Positions 1 through 12,102 of a stretch of 64,000 nucleotides of DNA are shown here, one piece after another (position 1 is the first letter of the stretch; every line of letters begins with the position of its first letter). The stretch covers positions 1,922,001-1,986,000 of the forward strand of contig JAUJYN010000020.1 of the NCBI GenBank assembly GCA_030737835.1. Reading direction: 5' to 3'. A program made the position numbers and the translations under genes. Below the pieces are notes generated by a model. It had not been told where the DNA came from. It was given only the letters and a program-made list of their open reading frames with translations, and searched no databases. The DNA comes from Acorus gramineus (lineage: Eukaryota; Streptophyta; Magnoliopsida; Acorales; Acoraceae).

Positions 1-845
1 GGTTGGGTTGTCCCACTCACCGGAAGTCGGGTCGTCGCGCGACCGTCCGTCAAGATCTGCAAGACAGGGTATTAACTGGTGAGTAAAATCCACAAATACT
101 CCAAAATACACAAATAAATACCCAACACTCGGGCAAACGTACATACGACCCGTACGCACGCTAGCCCGAGCACCCCGACTCACTCCCGAACCCTCGGCAA
201 CCACCCGCATGGCCACCCGCCCCCGGATGCACCGCCGCGCCTCAGCCCGCGCACCCAGGCGCACCGCCGGGCCCCTGCCCGCACACCTGGACCTGCTGTC
301 GAGCCACCCGGGTGCACCGCGCGCCCACTGCGCCCCATCGCAGCAGCCCGCGTGCACCCCGCACACCCCGCGCTGGCCCACGAGCACACCGCACGCCCCG
401 CGCGCCCAGCACCTCGCCCCGCGCTCACCCCGCACGCACCTCTGCTGCCTCGCCGCGCTCCGCGCGCACCCCGCGCTCGCCCAGCACTCCATCAACTCGC
501 CGCGCGCGCACAGCGCGCCTGCGCCCCTGCGCAGCGCTCCGCGCGCGCCCCGCACGACGCCCTGCACGCATGCCTACCCGGCCAGCACCCCCAGCACGCC
601 CAGCGCATGCCCACTCGACCAGCACCCCCAGCACACTCACGCCCAGCGCCCAGCACGCGCGCCCTGCTGGCCTCCAGCTCCACCCGAGCGCACGCCCGCG
701 CGCACGCCCGCGCGCACGCACATGCGCGCCCTGCCAGCTGCTCCGCCTGCTGCGCCTGTGCTGCTACCTGTGCTGCTGCCTGCTACGCCTGCCTGCTGCC
801 ATCCTGCCCGGGACAGACCACCACCCTGTCCGAGCACCTCCACCT
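1..845 (-). mobile_element. Partial LTR, F-like family
   Basis: Minus-strand LTR piece cut by the window edge. Positions 21-56 match the short leader exon 3 of other copies (36 nt, acceptor-like cttgcag before it and gtgagtgg after it when read on the minus strand). About 150-840 is the CpG-dense GC tract of intron 2, seen here as CGCGCA-rich sequence. It resembles the LTR pair at 34544-41609 more than the neighbouring LTR. The piece ends near 845, where it switches abruptly to intron 3 sequence of another family, so this is a rearrangement boundary. The long open frames over the GC tract on both strands are compositional. Confidence 0.8.
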
Positions 846-3349
846 CTGATAGGTATAGCCAACGCCGGGGAGTTCCTACATCGGATCCAAACGAAGGGGA
901 GAACGATCCCATGTTGGCAAAGCGAAACCCAATGGAAAACAACCACTCTCGATACTCGCTCATCGAGATATCACACACATGCATATCAGCAACCAACACA
1001 CTCATATTAACCTCAAAGTAGTCATAGTCCCTAAACGGGAGTAACTACACAATCCAGTGGGTCGCTACATCGCCGACCCACCACACCCTCACCCTCACCC
1101 TCATAGGGTAACATGGTCTTTTGGGACTGACTAGGACGTTAATCACCCTTGGTCCACCGGTAGTCTCTCCTCCACTCTGTAGCTTACCTGGTATACTCCC
1201 ATGATCAGCACAGTCCGACGCATCGGAGGTACCTACAGATGGGAGCCCTCTGTCAGGACAGCCTGTCTAACGTCGGGGAGTCCCTACACGGATCCAACGA
1301 AGGGAAGAGAACAGCCTACCCACACGCATGCGATCCTCTTGGATCCGTCGACATCGCTTCCTAACATTTCTAATGTCATGAATTCTCAAGAATTCCTCCA
1401 GGGCGCATAACTAAGATGCGGGGAAACATATATTATAACAACAAGGTTATAATATTCTCTAAGGCATGCTTATCACAATATGCTCACATTTGATTTAAAA
1501 AAATTAAACTAAATGGGAACAAGCATGGGTCAAGGATTTCCTAGCATGAAACATGGTGTCAGGATGCATTTCCCTAGCATACAAGTCTAAGGTGGCATGG
1601 ATACATCATATTGATCATGCATAGATCAAAGCTTTTAAGTACAGGATATGGTGTCCAGGCATGTACGGGCCTCTATACACGATACATGGATGTATATCCC
1701 TAGCATGCAAAATATCTACATATTAGTTAGGGGGGGGGCATCGATGCGCGACGCGCGTCTATGTGGGTCGAGCGCATCCCTAGGGAGGGGGGGGGGGATT
1801 GGAATCAAACCACTCACCTTACGACCCGGGACCTTGCGCATCCCATCCGACGAGATCTGCAAGGAAGGGGCATCCAACTGGTGAGAAACAACACAATATG
1901 CACAAAGAAATTATTAGAAATACCCCATACTCGGACAAGCATGCATACGGGCTCGCACGCATGCGAGCACGCACGTACGCACACGAGTCCGAGTGCCCCG
2001 ACACCTACTCGAACACATGGGCAGCCACACGCATGGCCCCCCGCACGCGCACGCACGCACGCACCCCAGCACCATCGGCGCACTGCCGCGCGTCTGCCCG
2101 CGTGCACCTCGCGTCCAGCCCAGAGCGTACCCGCGCGCACTTCGCCCCCGCGCAGCACCCCGCGCACGCCCCAGCACGCGCACGCACGCGCGCGCGCGCA
2201 CTGGTCCCCTGCCCTGCGCCCAGGCACATGTCCAGGCGCACTGCCCCTGTGCGCGCACGCCGGCGCGCACTCGCGCGCGCACCCCCGCCCGCACCCCCGC
2301 TCGCGCCAACACCCGCGCGCACGTGCCCACGCGCATATGCGCACCCGACTGAGCGCTTGCCTGCACGCGCACGCGCGCAGACTGCGCCCAGCGCGCGCCC
2401 AGCCCGTCCTAACCTCATTTTTACCCTCCCCAACTCCTCACAAACACCCTAACCCATCTACCTAGCATGCATGACTTTCCCACAACCCCTTAAGCCATAA
2501 AAACCAAGAAAAGAAGGGGAGGAGCTCACCTTGGAGGGGGAACAAAAGGGGGAGGTTCGGGGGCCCTCGACGCACCCGCGGCCACCTCAACCGCCACCAC
2601 CACCACCACCACCTCCTCGCCCTCCTCAGCCCTCTATGGCTGCAATCAGTGGGGGGGGGGAAAGATCATGCAAGGGATCTTGAGAGAGAGAGGAACAAAC
2701 AACAACAACACATGGACAAAGTCTCACTTGCACTAGCACCTCCACCTTCTCTTCTCATTGAGACATTAAATCAAACACTTGGTGGGGCTTTGAAAAAAGA
2801 AAAGAGAGGACAAGAAAGCTAGTCGACGTGGGGATTTGGGAGGGGAGAGAGAGAGAGTGGAGATATTTATCACAAATATCTAAAGAGGGAAAGACTAAGT
2901 CGCCCTTTGACTAGAAATTCTGCGCAAGCTTCACTGGAACAGCCATAACTTCCTCGATACAGCTCCGAATTGCACAATTCGAATTCCATTGGAAAGCCAA
3001 GAGGATTATCTACAACTTTCATGTTTATGCCAAGATCCAATAATCCCTCTAGCTATTCCGCAATTAGAGCTAAACATGGAACAGGGCAGCTGCCAGAATT
3101 TCCCTCCCCGGGGTATACTTGGAAAAATACCCATAACTTTTACTACAAGAATCCAGTTGATCTAATTCCACTTCTGTACGAAAGCTAACTCAAAACTGGA
3201 CATCTCATAGTAAACTCATATTTAAACCTCTTCATCTTGGATTTTAACAAAATCAAATCCAAATACCAAATTGGAAATACATAATTTTAGGAAAAAAATT
3301 ATGTACCCAAATTTTCAAACAGAGCGCTCCAAATGACACAGGCACAACA
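846..3349 (-). mobile_element. Truncated LTR (O), E/H family
   Basis: Minus-strand LTR whose 5' terminus (tgttgtgcctgtgtcattt, read on the minus strand) lies at 3349. Going leftward it has the U3, exon 1 ending at about 2728, exon 2 at 2530-2639, the GC tract of intron 2 at about 1940-2420, exon 3 at 1818-1856 (39 nt), the post-exon hairpin at about 1743-1790, the EcoRI-type hairpin near 1380-1395, the ctccca/tgggag stem module near 1200-1250 and the G-rich tract near 1080-1110. Its distal end is missing at 846. At 3349 it abuts the truncated left LTR of element A with no spacer. Confidence 0.85.
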
Positions 3350-4504
3350 GACTTGGTCAATTGGTTTTGTTTGTTAGTGTGGTTGGGTTGACTAGGGTCA
3401 AAGTTCACTTAACCTAATTTTTATTCTAAGTGTAAGTGTCTGTGTGAGTGTGTGTGTGTGTGTGGCCCCTTAAGTGGGCGTGCACCCTCTCCTTCTCCTA
3501 TTCATCTTCTTCTCTCTCACTCACTCACAAATCTCTCAAACACTCTCTTTAAATCCATCATTTGATCTACTAGAGGTGCTTGAATTAAGAAGCCCTAGAA
3601 GAAGAAAAGGAAGGTGAGGACCCGATCTATCTTCCTATGGTCTCGGTTTCAATTTCCCCCTTGTTGACCTCCTCTCTTAGCTCCCTTTTCTCCTCTATTT
3701 TTCAGCCTTGCAAGGGCTGAGGGAGGTCTTGGTAGTGGTGGCTTTGGTGGTGGCGTTTCGGTGCGCGAAGAGCACCCGAAGTTCCCTCCTTTCCTTTCCA
3801 CCCTTGGGTAAGCTTTCCTCCCCCCCTAATTCTTGTTTAGATGCATGTTAGGATGTGTTTTTGAGTATGCATGGTATGCATGAGTGTTTGGGGTGTGGGA
3901 GGGCTGGGGGGGTGGTGCGGTGGGCTCGGGCGCGCGTGCGGATTCATCCGCGCGTGTGCGCGCGAGTCTGCGCGCGCAGGCAGTGCAGGTACGTGCAGTC
4001 GGGCGCGCTGGGGGCGTGCGAGCGTACGCGCGGACGTTTGGGCGTGCGCGCGGGCGTGGGCGCGGAGTGCTGCGCGGGGGCGCAGTGCGCGGGGTGCGCG
4101 CGGGGGTGCGCGTGTGGTGCTGCGCAGGGGCACAGTACGCGCGGGTAGACGCAGGGCTGGACGCGCGGTGCGTGCGGGCGCGCGCGGCAGCTTGTCTGGG
4201 CGCGCAGGCTGGGGCGCGGCAGCGCGCCCGGGGCAAGGGTGTGCGTGCGTGCGTGTGCACCCGTGCGTGCGCGTGCGGGTGGACGTGCGCATGGCTGCCC
4301 GGGGGTGCGGGAGTGTGTCGGGGCACTCGTACTCGTGTGCGTATGGGCCCGTATGCATGCTTGTCCTAGTGTTGGGTATGTAAAGCGTATTTCTTGTGTA
4401 ATTGTGTATTTTACTCACCATTTTGGTTTCCCATGTCTTGCAGATCTTGATGGGCGGTCACGCGACGACCCGGGTATTGGTGAGTGGGACAATCCAACTC
4501 AGCA

Positions 4505-4543
4505 GGGAGGCGTTCTATGCACGTAGGCGTGCATTGCCCTCCC
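4505..4543 (+). other. Conserved two-part hairpin HP1 (A, 5' LTR)
   Basis: Outer arms GGGAGG (4505-4510) and CCTCCC (4538-4543), inner arms ATGCAC (4517-4522) and GTGCAT (4529-4534), 6-nt apical loop. It starts about 25 nt after exon 3. The same fold with different arm sequences occurs in the other LTR families. Confidence 0.75.
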
Positions 4544-4850
4544 ATGGGGCACCATAATTGCGTATTAATTTGTAATAAGTGTAAGTTGTGCTATGCATGA
4601 TCATTATGTTGTATTCATGTCACCTTAGGCTTGTATGCTAGGAATATGCACCCTTGTGTTGTGGATAGAGGCCTATACATCCAGATACCATGTTTTCATG
4701 CTAGGAAAGCCTCGACCTACGCATGTTTCCCATTTAGTTTAATTTATTTAAATCAAATGCGAGCATATTGTTATTAGCATGCCTTAGAGAATATTATAAC
4801 CTCGTGGTTATAATATGTGTCTCCCCGCATCTTAGTTATGCGCCCTGGAG

Positions 4851-4866
4851 GAATTCTGAAGAATTC
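4851..4866 (+). other. Hairpin HP2, GAATTC-TGAA-GAATTC
   Basis: Six-bp arms around a TGAA loop, just after the conserved cgccctggag. Present in nearly every LTR copy with changing loop (TTGA, GTGT, AGGA) and, in the F pair, changed but still pairing arms. Confidence 0.7.
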
Positions 4867-5000
4867 ATGACATTAGTAGAGCTGCAATCGGTGTCGGCGG
4901 ATCCAAGAGGATCGCATCTGTGTGGGTAGGTTGTTTCTCTTCCCTTCGTTGGATCCGTGTAGGGACTCCTCAGCGTTAGACAGGCTGTCCTGACAGAGGG

Positions 5001-5050
5001 CTCCCATCTGTAGGTACCTCCGATGCGTCGGACTGTGCTGATCGTGGGAG
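5001..5050 (+). other. Stem module P1 in LTR intron 3
   Basis: CTCCCA (5001-5006) pairs with TGGGAG (5045-5050) and encloses about 38 nt that contain a small inner hairpin (CCGA/TCGG around 5020-5031). The module recurs one to three times in the third intron of each LTR family. A copy with different arms that still pair is at 36974-37029. Confidence 0.65.
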
Positions 5051-5146
5051 TAGACCAGGCAAGCTACGGAGTGGAGGAGAGGCTATCGGTGGGCCAAGGG
5101 TGATTAACAGCCTAGTCAGTCCCAAAAGACCATGTCACCGGCTTGA

Positions 5147-5190
5147 GGGTGAGGGTGAGGGTGTGGTGGGTCGGCAATGTAGCGACCCAC
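5147..5190 (+). other. G-quadruplex-type motif followed by hairpin HP3
   Basis: Four GGG runs (5147, 5153, 5159, 5168) with loops of 3, 3 and 6 nt meet the usual G4 pattern. GTGGGTCG (5166-5173) then pairs with CGACCCAC (5183-5190). Both are kept in most copies. The TGAGGG repeat is short and internal, so it is not a telomere. Confidence 0.65.
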
Positions 5191-5713
5191 TGGATTGTGT
5201 AGTTACTGCCACTTAGAGGCTATAATTTATTTGAGGTTAATATGAATTGTGATGCATGGGTTGTGCTATTCACTGAGCGTGTGGCTCACCCCTCGCATAT
5301 ATTTTTCTCTAGTTATATCTGAGTCGGATCTGAAGGAGGAGCTCCCCGAGGCACATCAGCAGTAGCGGAGCAGCGTCACGTTCTGCGTGTGAGAGGCCAT
5401 CAGCATCCCCCTTTGATTGTATGTATTGTATTCCGTGCTTAGGCACACGTTTGTATTACATTTGGATGTCATTGTATATATTGGCTCTCACAGGACAGTT
5501 GATTATGTATCGGGTCTGTAATATGTCTTTTGAATTACAGACTCAGTCTTTTAGCTTCCGCTATTTGTGTATATATTATGTCAGCCTCATTGTTGTCTGT
5601 GTTGTCATTTTGATGTTGTTTAGAGTATGTTATTGACCTCCTGTATAGACTGCTGATATCATATATACCATTGCCACGCCTCAAGGACAGCCGCCCTGGG
5701 GCGTGACAAAAGT

Positions 5714-5725
5714 TGGTATCAGAGC
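5714..5725 (+). other. Primer binding site, initiator Met tRNA
   Basis: TGGTATCAGAGC, five bases after the LTR end at 5708, is the usual plant LTR-element site complementary to the 3' end of initiator methionine tRNA. It marks where minus-strand DNA synthesis would start and fixes the left LTR edge. Confidence 0.95.
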
Positions 5726-5827
5726 CTGGTCCTGTCAGAGCCAATTGTTCTTTTTTCGTAGAGATGAGTCCTAGGATTTCTATATGAGTATTCTGATCCT
5801 AGTGTCTGGTTTTCTTAGGTTGCTGAT

Positions 5828-7080
5828 ATGCCTCCTCGCAGAGGAATGCGTGGACGTGGTCCCTCTCGACCTTTGGAGGTTCCCGGACCTACCAGAGGTG
5901 AGGATGCTACTGGAGAGTCCTCGGCTATGGGGCCAGGACTGGCGCAGGAGCCTCCTGCATGGGAGCGTGCTTACGCTCGGATAGCAGATCTGGTGGAGAC
6001 TCAGACCAGAGCATTAGAGGCCCAGACGAGGGCGTTAGCTGAGTAGGCTCGAGAGATTCAGGAGCTGAGGGCGATCCATGAGGCAGTTCCACAGGTCCCC
6101 TTGGTGGCAAATCCACCTGTGGTGCCCGACGTACCCCCTGTTCCCGTGGTGATTCCAGCGGTGGGAGTTCAGGATCCCCTGGAGAGGGAGGTGGAGCTGG
6201 AGGCTGTAGCGCGAGTGCATCAGAGTGGCCTCACTGCCTTTCTGAAGCTCCACCCTCCCGAGTTCCATGGACAGACGACGGACCCCCTTGCCCCTGAGCG
6301 ATGGTTGATGGAGGTGGACAAGATCTTCTCGACCATGCACTGCACCGATCGCCAGCGTGTCTCCCTGGCCACCTTCATGCTGAAGGGTAGCGCCGCCGAC
6401 TGGTGGGCTACCCGATCGGTGGACATTCCCGAGGGAGTGGAGCGGCTTTTATGGGTGGTTCCGGAGGTATTTCCTGGAGGAGTACTTCCCATTTTCGACG
6501 TGCCAGATCGTGATGCGGGAGTTTGAGCAGCTGACGCAGGGCTCCATGTCAGTCGCGGACTACTCTACGCGCTTCACGAGGCTTTCTAGGTTCGCCCCAG
6601 CCTTGGTGATGGATGAGGAGACGCGGTGCCGTCGTTTCAAGATGGGTCTCATCAGCACCATTCGGGTGCATGTCTCTTCTCAGGCGTTTACGAGGTACTC
6701 GGACTTGGTGTCTCGGGCAAAGACAGTCGAGCGAGACCTCGGGGCCTCCATGGGGATTCCAACCCCTTCTGCAGACCAGAGACCTCCCAGGAGCCAGGAC
6801 CAGGGACAGCGCAAGAAGAAGCGGCCCCGCTTTGATCAGACAGCGGCTGCCGCTACTCCAGTCGATGTGGTGCCAGTGCGAGGTCCAGCACCCATTGCAG
6901 CAGTACCAGTCCAGTCCAGGCGATCGGAGACGCGGCGCTGCTACCATTGTGAGCCCATCGGGCATATTTTATATAATTGCCATGACGCTGGCCGACCCCG
7001 CGTGCTGCCTCCACAGCAGCAGCAGCAGCTACACCAGCAGCCGTACCAACAGCAGCAGCCTCAACGCCAGCAGTAGCGGC
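5828..7080 (+). pseudogene. gag region of element A (fossil)
   Basis: Gag forms the capsid and nucleocapsid that package element RNA. The region starts with an MPPRRG-type N terminus at 5828, about 100 nt after the primer site, continues through a capsid-like segment (FLKLHPPEFHG and WWATRSV are recognisable) and ends with a CCHC zinc knuckle, CYHCEPIGHILYNC, at 6939-6980, followed by a Gln-rich tail. The knuckle spacing (CX2CX4HX4C) is canonical. Only traces of the gene remain readable and it is broken in more than one place. Family assignment is firm; function is lost. Confidence 0.88.
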
Positions 7081-7217
7081 AACCTCAGCGTCGGTAGCAG
7101 TAGCCACAGGGTGGTCGTGTTGACCAGAGGAGGCAGCCAGTGCAGCCTACGAGGCGTGCCCCTGCTCCTCAGCCGCAGTTTGTTCAGGGCTGAGTTGCAG
7201 CACTTTCGGTCGAGGAG

Positions 7218-10200
7218 GTGCAGGCTTCGGGTATCGTGGTCCGAGGTATTGTTCAGATCTCCCAGCTCCCTGCATATGTGTTATTTGATTCCGGAGCCAC
7301 GCACTCGTTCGTGTCTCCCGCTTTCGCGAGACGGACGGGCGTGGCGTCCGCCCCTCTTGATGTTATCCTGGTGATATCATTGCCTGTCGGAGACTGTATT
7401 CTCCTCCGTTCTGTTTACCGAGGGTGTACCGTGGTGATTGCGGAGCATGAGTTTCCAGTGGAGTTGGTAGAGCTCGCCATGACAGATTCGATGCCATCCT
7501 GGGAATGGATTGGCTTTCAGCTAGTCACGCCAGCATCGACTGTTTTGCCAAGTCGGTGTCTTTCCACCTTCCGGGTCGGAGGTCCTTCCAGTTCGTGGGC
7601 GATCGTGACATAGCCCCTTTGGGGTTCGTGTCGTCCATCCAGGCGTGGAGACTCCTTCAGGGAGGATGCGAGGGCTTTCTGGAGTATATTGCTGAGGAGG
7701 ACGCACCGCTGCGGGCAGATATCAGTCAGACCCCGATCGTGGCAGAGTATCCCAAGGTTTTCCCCGATGATCTTTCGGGATTACCGCCGGATCGCGCGAT
7801 CGAGTTTGAGATAAATCTGATTCCGGGGACCGAGCCGATTTTGAGAGCTCCGTACCGGATGGCCCCAGCAGAGCTGAAGGTGCTCAAGGAGCAGTTGGAG
7901 GAGTTGCTAGAGAAGGGCTTCGCACGTCCGAGTGTTTCTCTGTGGGGAGCCCCTGTTCTATTCGTCCAAAAGAAGGGCGGTTCGCTGCGGCTTTGTATTG
8001 ATTACAGGCAGCTGAACAAGCGGACCGTGAAGAACAAGTACTCCTCACCACAGATTGACGATCTGTTTGACCAGCTCCAGGGAGCGCGTGTCTTTTCTAA
8101 GATCGATCTCCGTTCGGGCTACTATCAGCTGAAGATCCGGGAGTCAGACATTCCGAAGACGGCCTTTCGTACCCGTTATGGGCACTACGAGTTCAGAGTA
8201 CTGCCGTTTGGGTTGACGAATGCGCCGGCAGCCTTCATGGATCTGATGAACCGGGTGTTTTGGCCCTTCCTCGACTCCTTCGTAGTAGTCTTCATCGATG
8301 ATATTCTGGTGTACTCGAGGAGTCTTGAGGAGCACGCTCATCATCTCCGCACTGTCTTGGAGACTTTGGCCCGACATCAGTTGTTCGCCAAGTTCAGTAA
8401 GTGCGAGTTTTGGTTGGAGCGTATGGCCTTTCTGGGCCACGTGATTTCCGGTGAGGGCATATCTGTGGACCCGGACAAGACGCTCGCCGTGTCGAATTGG
8501 CGTCGACCGTCGAACCCCACAGAGATTCGGAGCTTCCTGGGCTTGGCGGGTTATTACAGGAGGTTTGTCGAGGGTTTCTCGAAGATAGCTGTTCCTCTTA
8601 CCCGCCTCACTTGGAAGGATGTCCGGTTCGAGTGGTCCCCGGCTTGCGAGGAGAGCTTCCTGGAGTTGAAGCGAAGGCTCACCTCAGCGCCAGTTCTTAC
8701 CCTTCCGTCTGGGAGTGGTGGGTTCGCAGTTTACTCCGATGCATCGCGGTTGGGTGTGGGTTGTGTCCTGATGTAGCACGGTAAGGTTGTGGCTTACGCG
8801 TCGCGTCAGTTGAAGCCCCATGAGCAGAATTACCCCACCCACGACTTAGAGTTAGCAGCGATCATCTTTGCGCTGAAGATGTGGAGGCACTACCTCTATG
8901 GCGAGGAGTTTGAGCTCTTTACTGATCATAAGAGCTTGACATATTTGCAGTCCCAGCTGGAGCTCAACATGCGTCAGAGACGTTGGGTCGAGTTTCTGAA
9001 GGACTATGATTGTGACATCGCTTACCATCCGGGTAAGGCGAATGTCGTGGCGGATGCTCTCAGCAGGCAGCCCTTGGGCATGGCCGCCCACATGGCTGTA
9101 CGTCGTTGGAGGCTTCTGGAGGAGGCCGCTTGCTGGATCAGCGTTCGAGAGACTCCTGCGGGTGGCTTTTTGGCTAGGCTAGTGGTGCAGCCCATTCTTC
9201 TCGACAAGATCCGCACGGCACAGGGACAGGATCCTCACTTTCTAGTCCTCTCTGAAGGCGTCGCCCGGGGCGAGCGTCCGGACTACCAAATTCGCGAGGA
9301 CGGGATCCTGCGGTTCAGAGGTCGAGTATGCATTCCTGACGACGCAGAGCTGAAGCAGAAGATCTTGGACGAGGCCCATCGTTCGAGGTACACAATGCAT
9401 CCTGGTGGCACGAAGATGTACAGGGGCCTTCGTCGTGGCTACTGGTGGCGCGGGATGAAGACGGATATTGCCCGTTTCGTTGCCCGTTGCTTGGTATGCC
9501 AGCAGGTGAAGTCGGAGCATCAGCGCCTGCGGGGAAGCTGCAGTCCATTGAGATTCCTCAGTGGAAGTGGGAGCAGATCACCATGGACTTCGTTTTGGGT
9601 TTGCCGAGGTCACGTTCGGGTCGCGATGCCATCTGGGTAATCGTCGACCGACTGACGAAGTCCGCTCATTTCCTCCCCATCCGACTCACCGATTCTCTGG
9701 ACACCCTGGCGCAGTTGTTTGTCTCCGAGATTGTTCGTCTCCATGGCACTCCCGTCAGCATCATTTCTGATCGAGACGCGCGATTTACTTCGAGGTTCTG
9801 GCGTAGCCTCCAGCACGCCCTTGGTACGAACCTCCACTTCAGTACAGCGTTTCATCAGCAGACAGACGGCCAGTCAGGAGGACGATTCAGACCCTGGAGG
9901 ACATGCTGCGAGCTTGCATTCTCGACTTTGGGGGCAGTTGGGAGAGGCATCTTCCGTTGGTGGAGTTTGCCTACAACAACAGCTACCACTCGAGTATCAG
10001 GATGGCTCCATACGAGGCACTTTATGGCCGCAGCTGCAGGTCCCCCTTGTGTTGGGACGAGGTCGGAGAGCGCCAGTTGGAGGGACCAGAGATCATCCAC
10101 CATACCTCAGAGATGGTCAAGACGATTCGTGAGCGTATCCGAGTCGCTCAGAGCCGTCAGAAGAGCTACGCCGATCGTCGTCGCCGTGAGCTCGTCTTCG

Positions 10201-10621
10201 AGGTTGGTGACCATGTCTTCCTGAAGGTGTCCCCGATGAAGGGCATCTTCCGTTTCGGTGTGCGGGGCAAGCTGAGTCCGCGTTTCATTGGGCCGTTCCT
10301 CATCCTCGAGCGAGTTGGGGAGGTGGCCTATCACATCGCTCCCCCACAGTTGGCTCAGGCCCATGACGTCTTCCATGTCTCGCAGTTGAGGCGTTATGTC
10401 CACGATCCTGCTCACGTCATTCCGTTCGAGCCGCTCGTCTTCGAGCCGGACTTGTCATTCGTGGAGCAGCCGATCGAGATCCTGGACCGTCGCGAGAAGA
10501 GGCTCCGCACCAAGACCGTCCAGTTGGTCAAGGTGCGATGGCAGCACCGTTCCGGTGCCGAGGCCACTTGGGAGCTCGAGGACGCCATGCGTGACGCGTA
10601 TCCGCATCTTTTCCCTTCCTA
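7218..10621 (+). pseudogene. pol region of element A: PR-RT-RH-IN-chromodomain (fossil)
   Basis: Pol supplies the enzymes for copying and inserting the element. In order: an aspartic protease motif DSG at 7287-7295; reverse transcriptase about 7730-8480 with the palm motif FIDD at 8291-8302; RNase H about 8700-9060 with SDAS near 8735 and TDHKS near 8921; an integrase zinc-binding part about 9370-9510; the integrase core about 9580-9990 ([29 protein letters not shown]); and a C-terminal chromodomain about 10480-10615 (VRWQ and ATWELE are typical). The chromodomain is thought to steer insertion to heterochromatin, which fits the nested surroundings. Several breaks are present, so this is a fossil. 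Confidence 0.92.
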
Positions 10622-10657
10622 GATGTTTTTGTATTTATTTTGAGGACAAAATTTCCT

Positions 10658-10670
10658 AAGGGGGGAAGAA
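10658..10670 (+). other. Polypurine tract of element A
   Basis: AAGGGGGGAAGAA directly before the right LTR; this is the plus-strand priming site. The same tract is found at 38327-38339, 49452-49464 and, on the minus strand, at 13852-13873. Confidence 0.93.
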
Positions 10671-10916
10671 TGTTATATATGTGTCACTTTTAGCCTTCTG
10701 GTCACCATTGGAGCATTCTGGCAGTTTTTCAACTTTTTCTTTTTTCGATCGGAACCGCTAAAATTTTGGACTTTTGCTATCATCATGAGCTTGAGAACTC
10801 CGATTGAAAATCTAACTGCATATTATGTGTCCTGGTGCCATTTCAAGCCACTCACAAAAATTTCATCGAATTCCGATAACGTTTCAGAATTTCGCAGTTC
10901 CGAATCGTATCCGGGT

Positions 10917-11046
10917 TTTGACCAAGCGAAAAGTCATTGGGAGACTTGACCAAGTCAAAGATGACTTTGACCAAGTCAAGTTTGACCCTTGACTTGGTCA
11001 ATTGGTTTTGTTTGTTAGTGTGGTTGGGTTGACTAGGGTCAAAGTT
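10917..11046 (+). promoter_or_regulatory. W-box-rich promoter segment of the LTR
   Basis: By eye I count about ten TTGAC[C/T] cores on the two strands within 130 bp, several in repeated gaccaagtcaa units. TTGACC/T is the WRKY-factor W-box. The cluster lies just upstream of the (TG)n and pyrimidine-rich stretch before exon 1, where a U3 promoter should be. It suggests a wound- or defence-responsive promoter (inference). Similar clusters occur at 46724-46840 and, on the minus strand, at 59228-59341 and 63650-63770. Confidence 0.6.
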
Positions 11047-12102
11047 CACTTAAACCTAATTTTTTTTCTAAGTGTGAGTGTGTGTGTGTGCGTGTGTGTG
11101 TGGCCCCTTAACTGGGCGTGCACCCTCTCCTTCTCCTATTCATCTTCTTCTCTCTCACACACTCACAAATCTCTCAACCCATCTCTTTAAATCCATCATT
11201 TGATCTAGTAGACGTGCTTGAATTAAGAAGCCCTAGAAGGTGAGGACCCGATCTATCTTCCTATGGTCTCGGTTTCGATTTCCCCCCTGTTGACATCCTC
11301 TCTTAGCTCCCTTTTCTCCTCTGTTTTTCAGCCTTGCTAGGGCTGAGGGAGGTCTTGGTATTGGTGGCTTTGGTAGTGGCGTTTCGGTGCGCGAAGAGCA
11401 CCCGATCTTCCCTCCTTTCCTTTCCTTCCTTGGGTAAGCTTTCCTCCCCCCCTAATTCTTGTTTAGATGCATGTCAGGATGTGTTATTGAGTATGCATGG
11501 TATGCATGAGTGTTTGGGGTGTGGGAGGGCTGAGGGGGTTGGTGGGATGGGCTCGGGCGCGCGTGCGGATCATCCGCGCGTCTGCGCGCGCAGGCAGTGC
11601 AGGCGCGTGCAGTCGAGCACGCTGGGGGCGTGCGCGCGTACGCGCCGACGCGCAGGCGTGCGCGAGGAGTGTTGCGCGAGGGCGCAGTGCGCAGGATGCG
11701 CGCAGGGGTGCGCGCGGGGTGCTGCGCAGGGGCGTAGTACGCGAGGGTAGACGCAGGGCTGGACGCGCGGTGCGCGCACGCGCGACAGCGTGTCTGGGCG
11801 CGCGGGCTGGGGTGCGGTAGTGCGCCTGGGGCGCGGGTGTGCGTGCGTGCGTGCGCACCCGTGCGTGCGCGTGCGGGTGGCCGTGCGCATGGCTGCCCGG
11901 GGGTGTGGGAGTGTGTCGGGGCACTCGGACTCGCGTGCGTACGGGCCCGTATGCATGCTTGTCCGAGTGTTGGGTATTTCTAGCGTATTTCTTGTGTATT
12001 TGTGTATTTTACTCACCATTTTGGTTTCCCATGTCTTGCAGATCTTGACGGGCGGTCACGCGACGACCCGGGTATTGGTGAGTGGGACAATCCAACCCAG
12101 CA

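Larger units (their letters stand above)
3350..5708 (+). mobile_element. Left (5') LTR of element A, 5'-truncated
   Basis: Matches the right LTR from about 10991 on. Predicted leader parts: exon 1 ends at 3613 (aag|gtgagg), intron 1 3614-3705, exon 2 3706-3807 (102 nt), intron 2 3808-4443 with GC tract about 3905-4330, exon 3 4444-4479 (36 nt), intron 3 4480-5312, exon 4 from 5313. A (TG)n run at about 3440-3463 and a pyrimidine-rich stretch at 3485-3545 precede exon 1. The LTR ends in gtgaca at 5708. The missing first 320 bp include most of the W-box-rich promoter kept in the right LTR. Confidence 0.88.

Noticed and set aside
209-1021. Open frames of 100-330 codons over the GC tracts (here and at 1761-2465, 3837-4421, 34998-36166, 38982-39977 and elsewhere)
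   Set aside because: They appear on both strands and in several frames at once, give low-complexity Arg/Ala/Gly or Pro/His/Thr peptides, and sit in intron 2 of the LTR. Lack of T-rich stop codons in GC-rich repeats explains them.
6853-7107. Ala/Val-rich minus-strand frame opposite the gag tail
   Set aside because: Shadow of the Gln-codon (CAG) repeat in the fossil gag.
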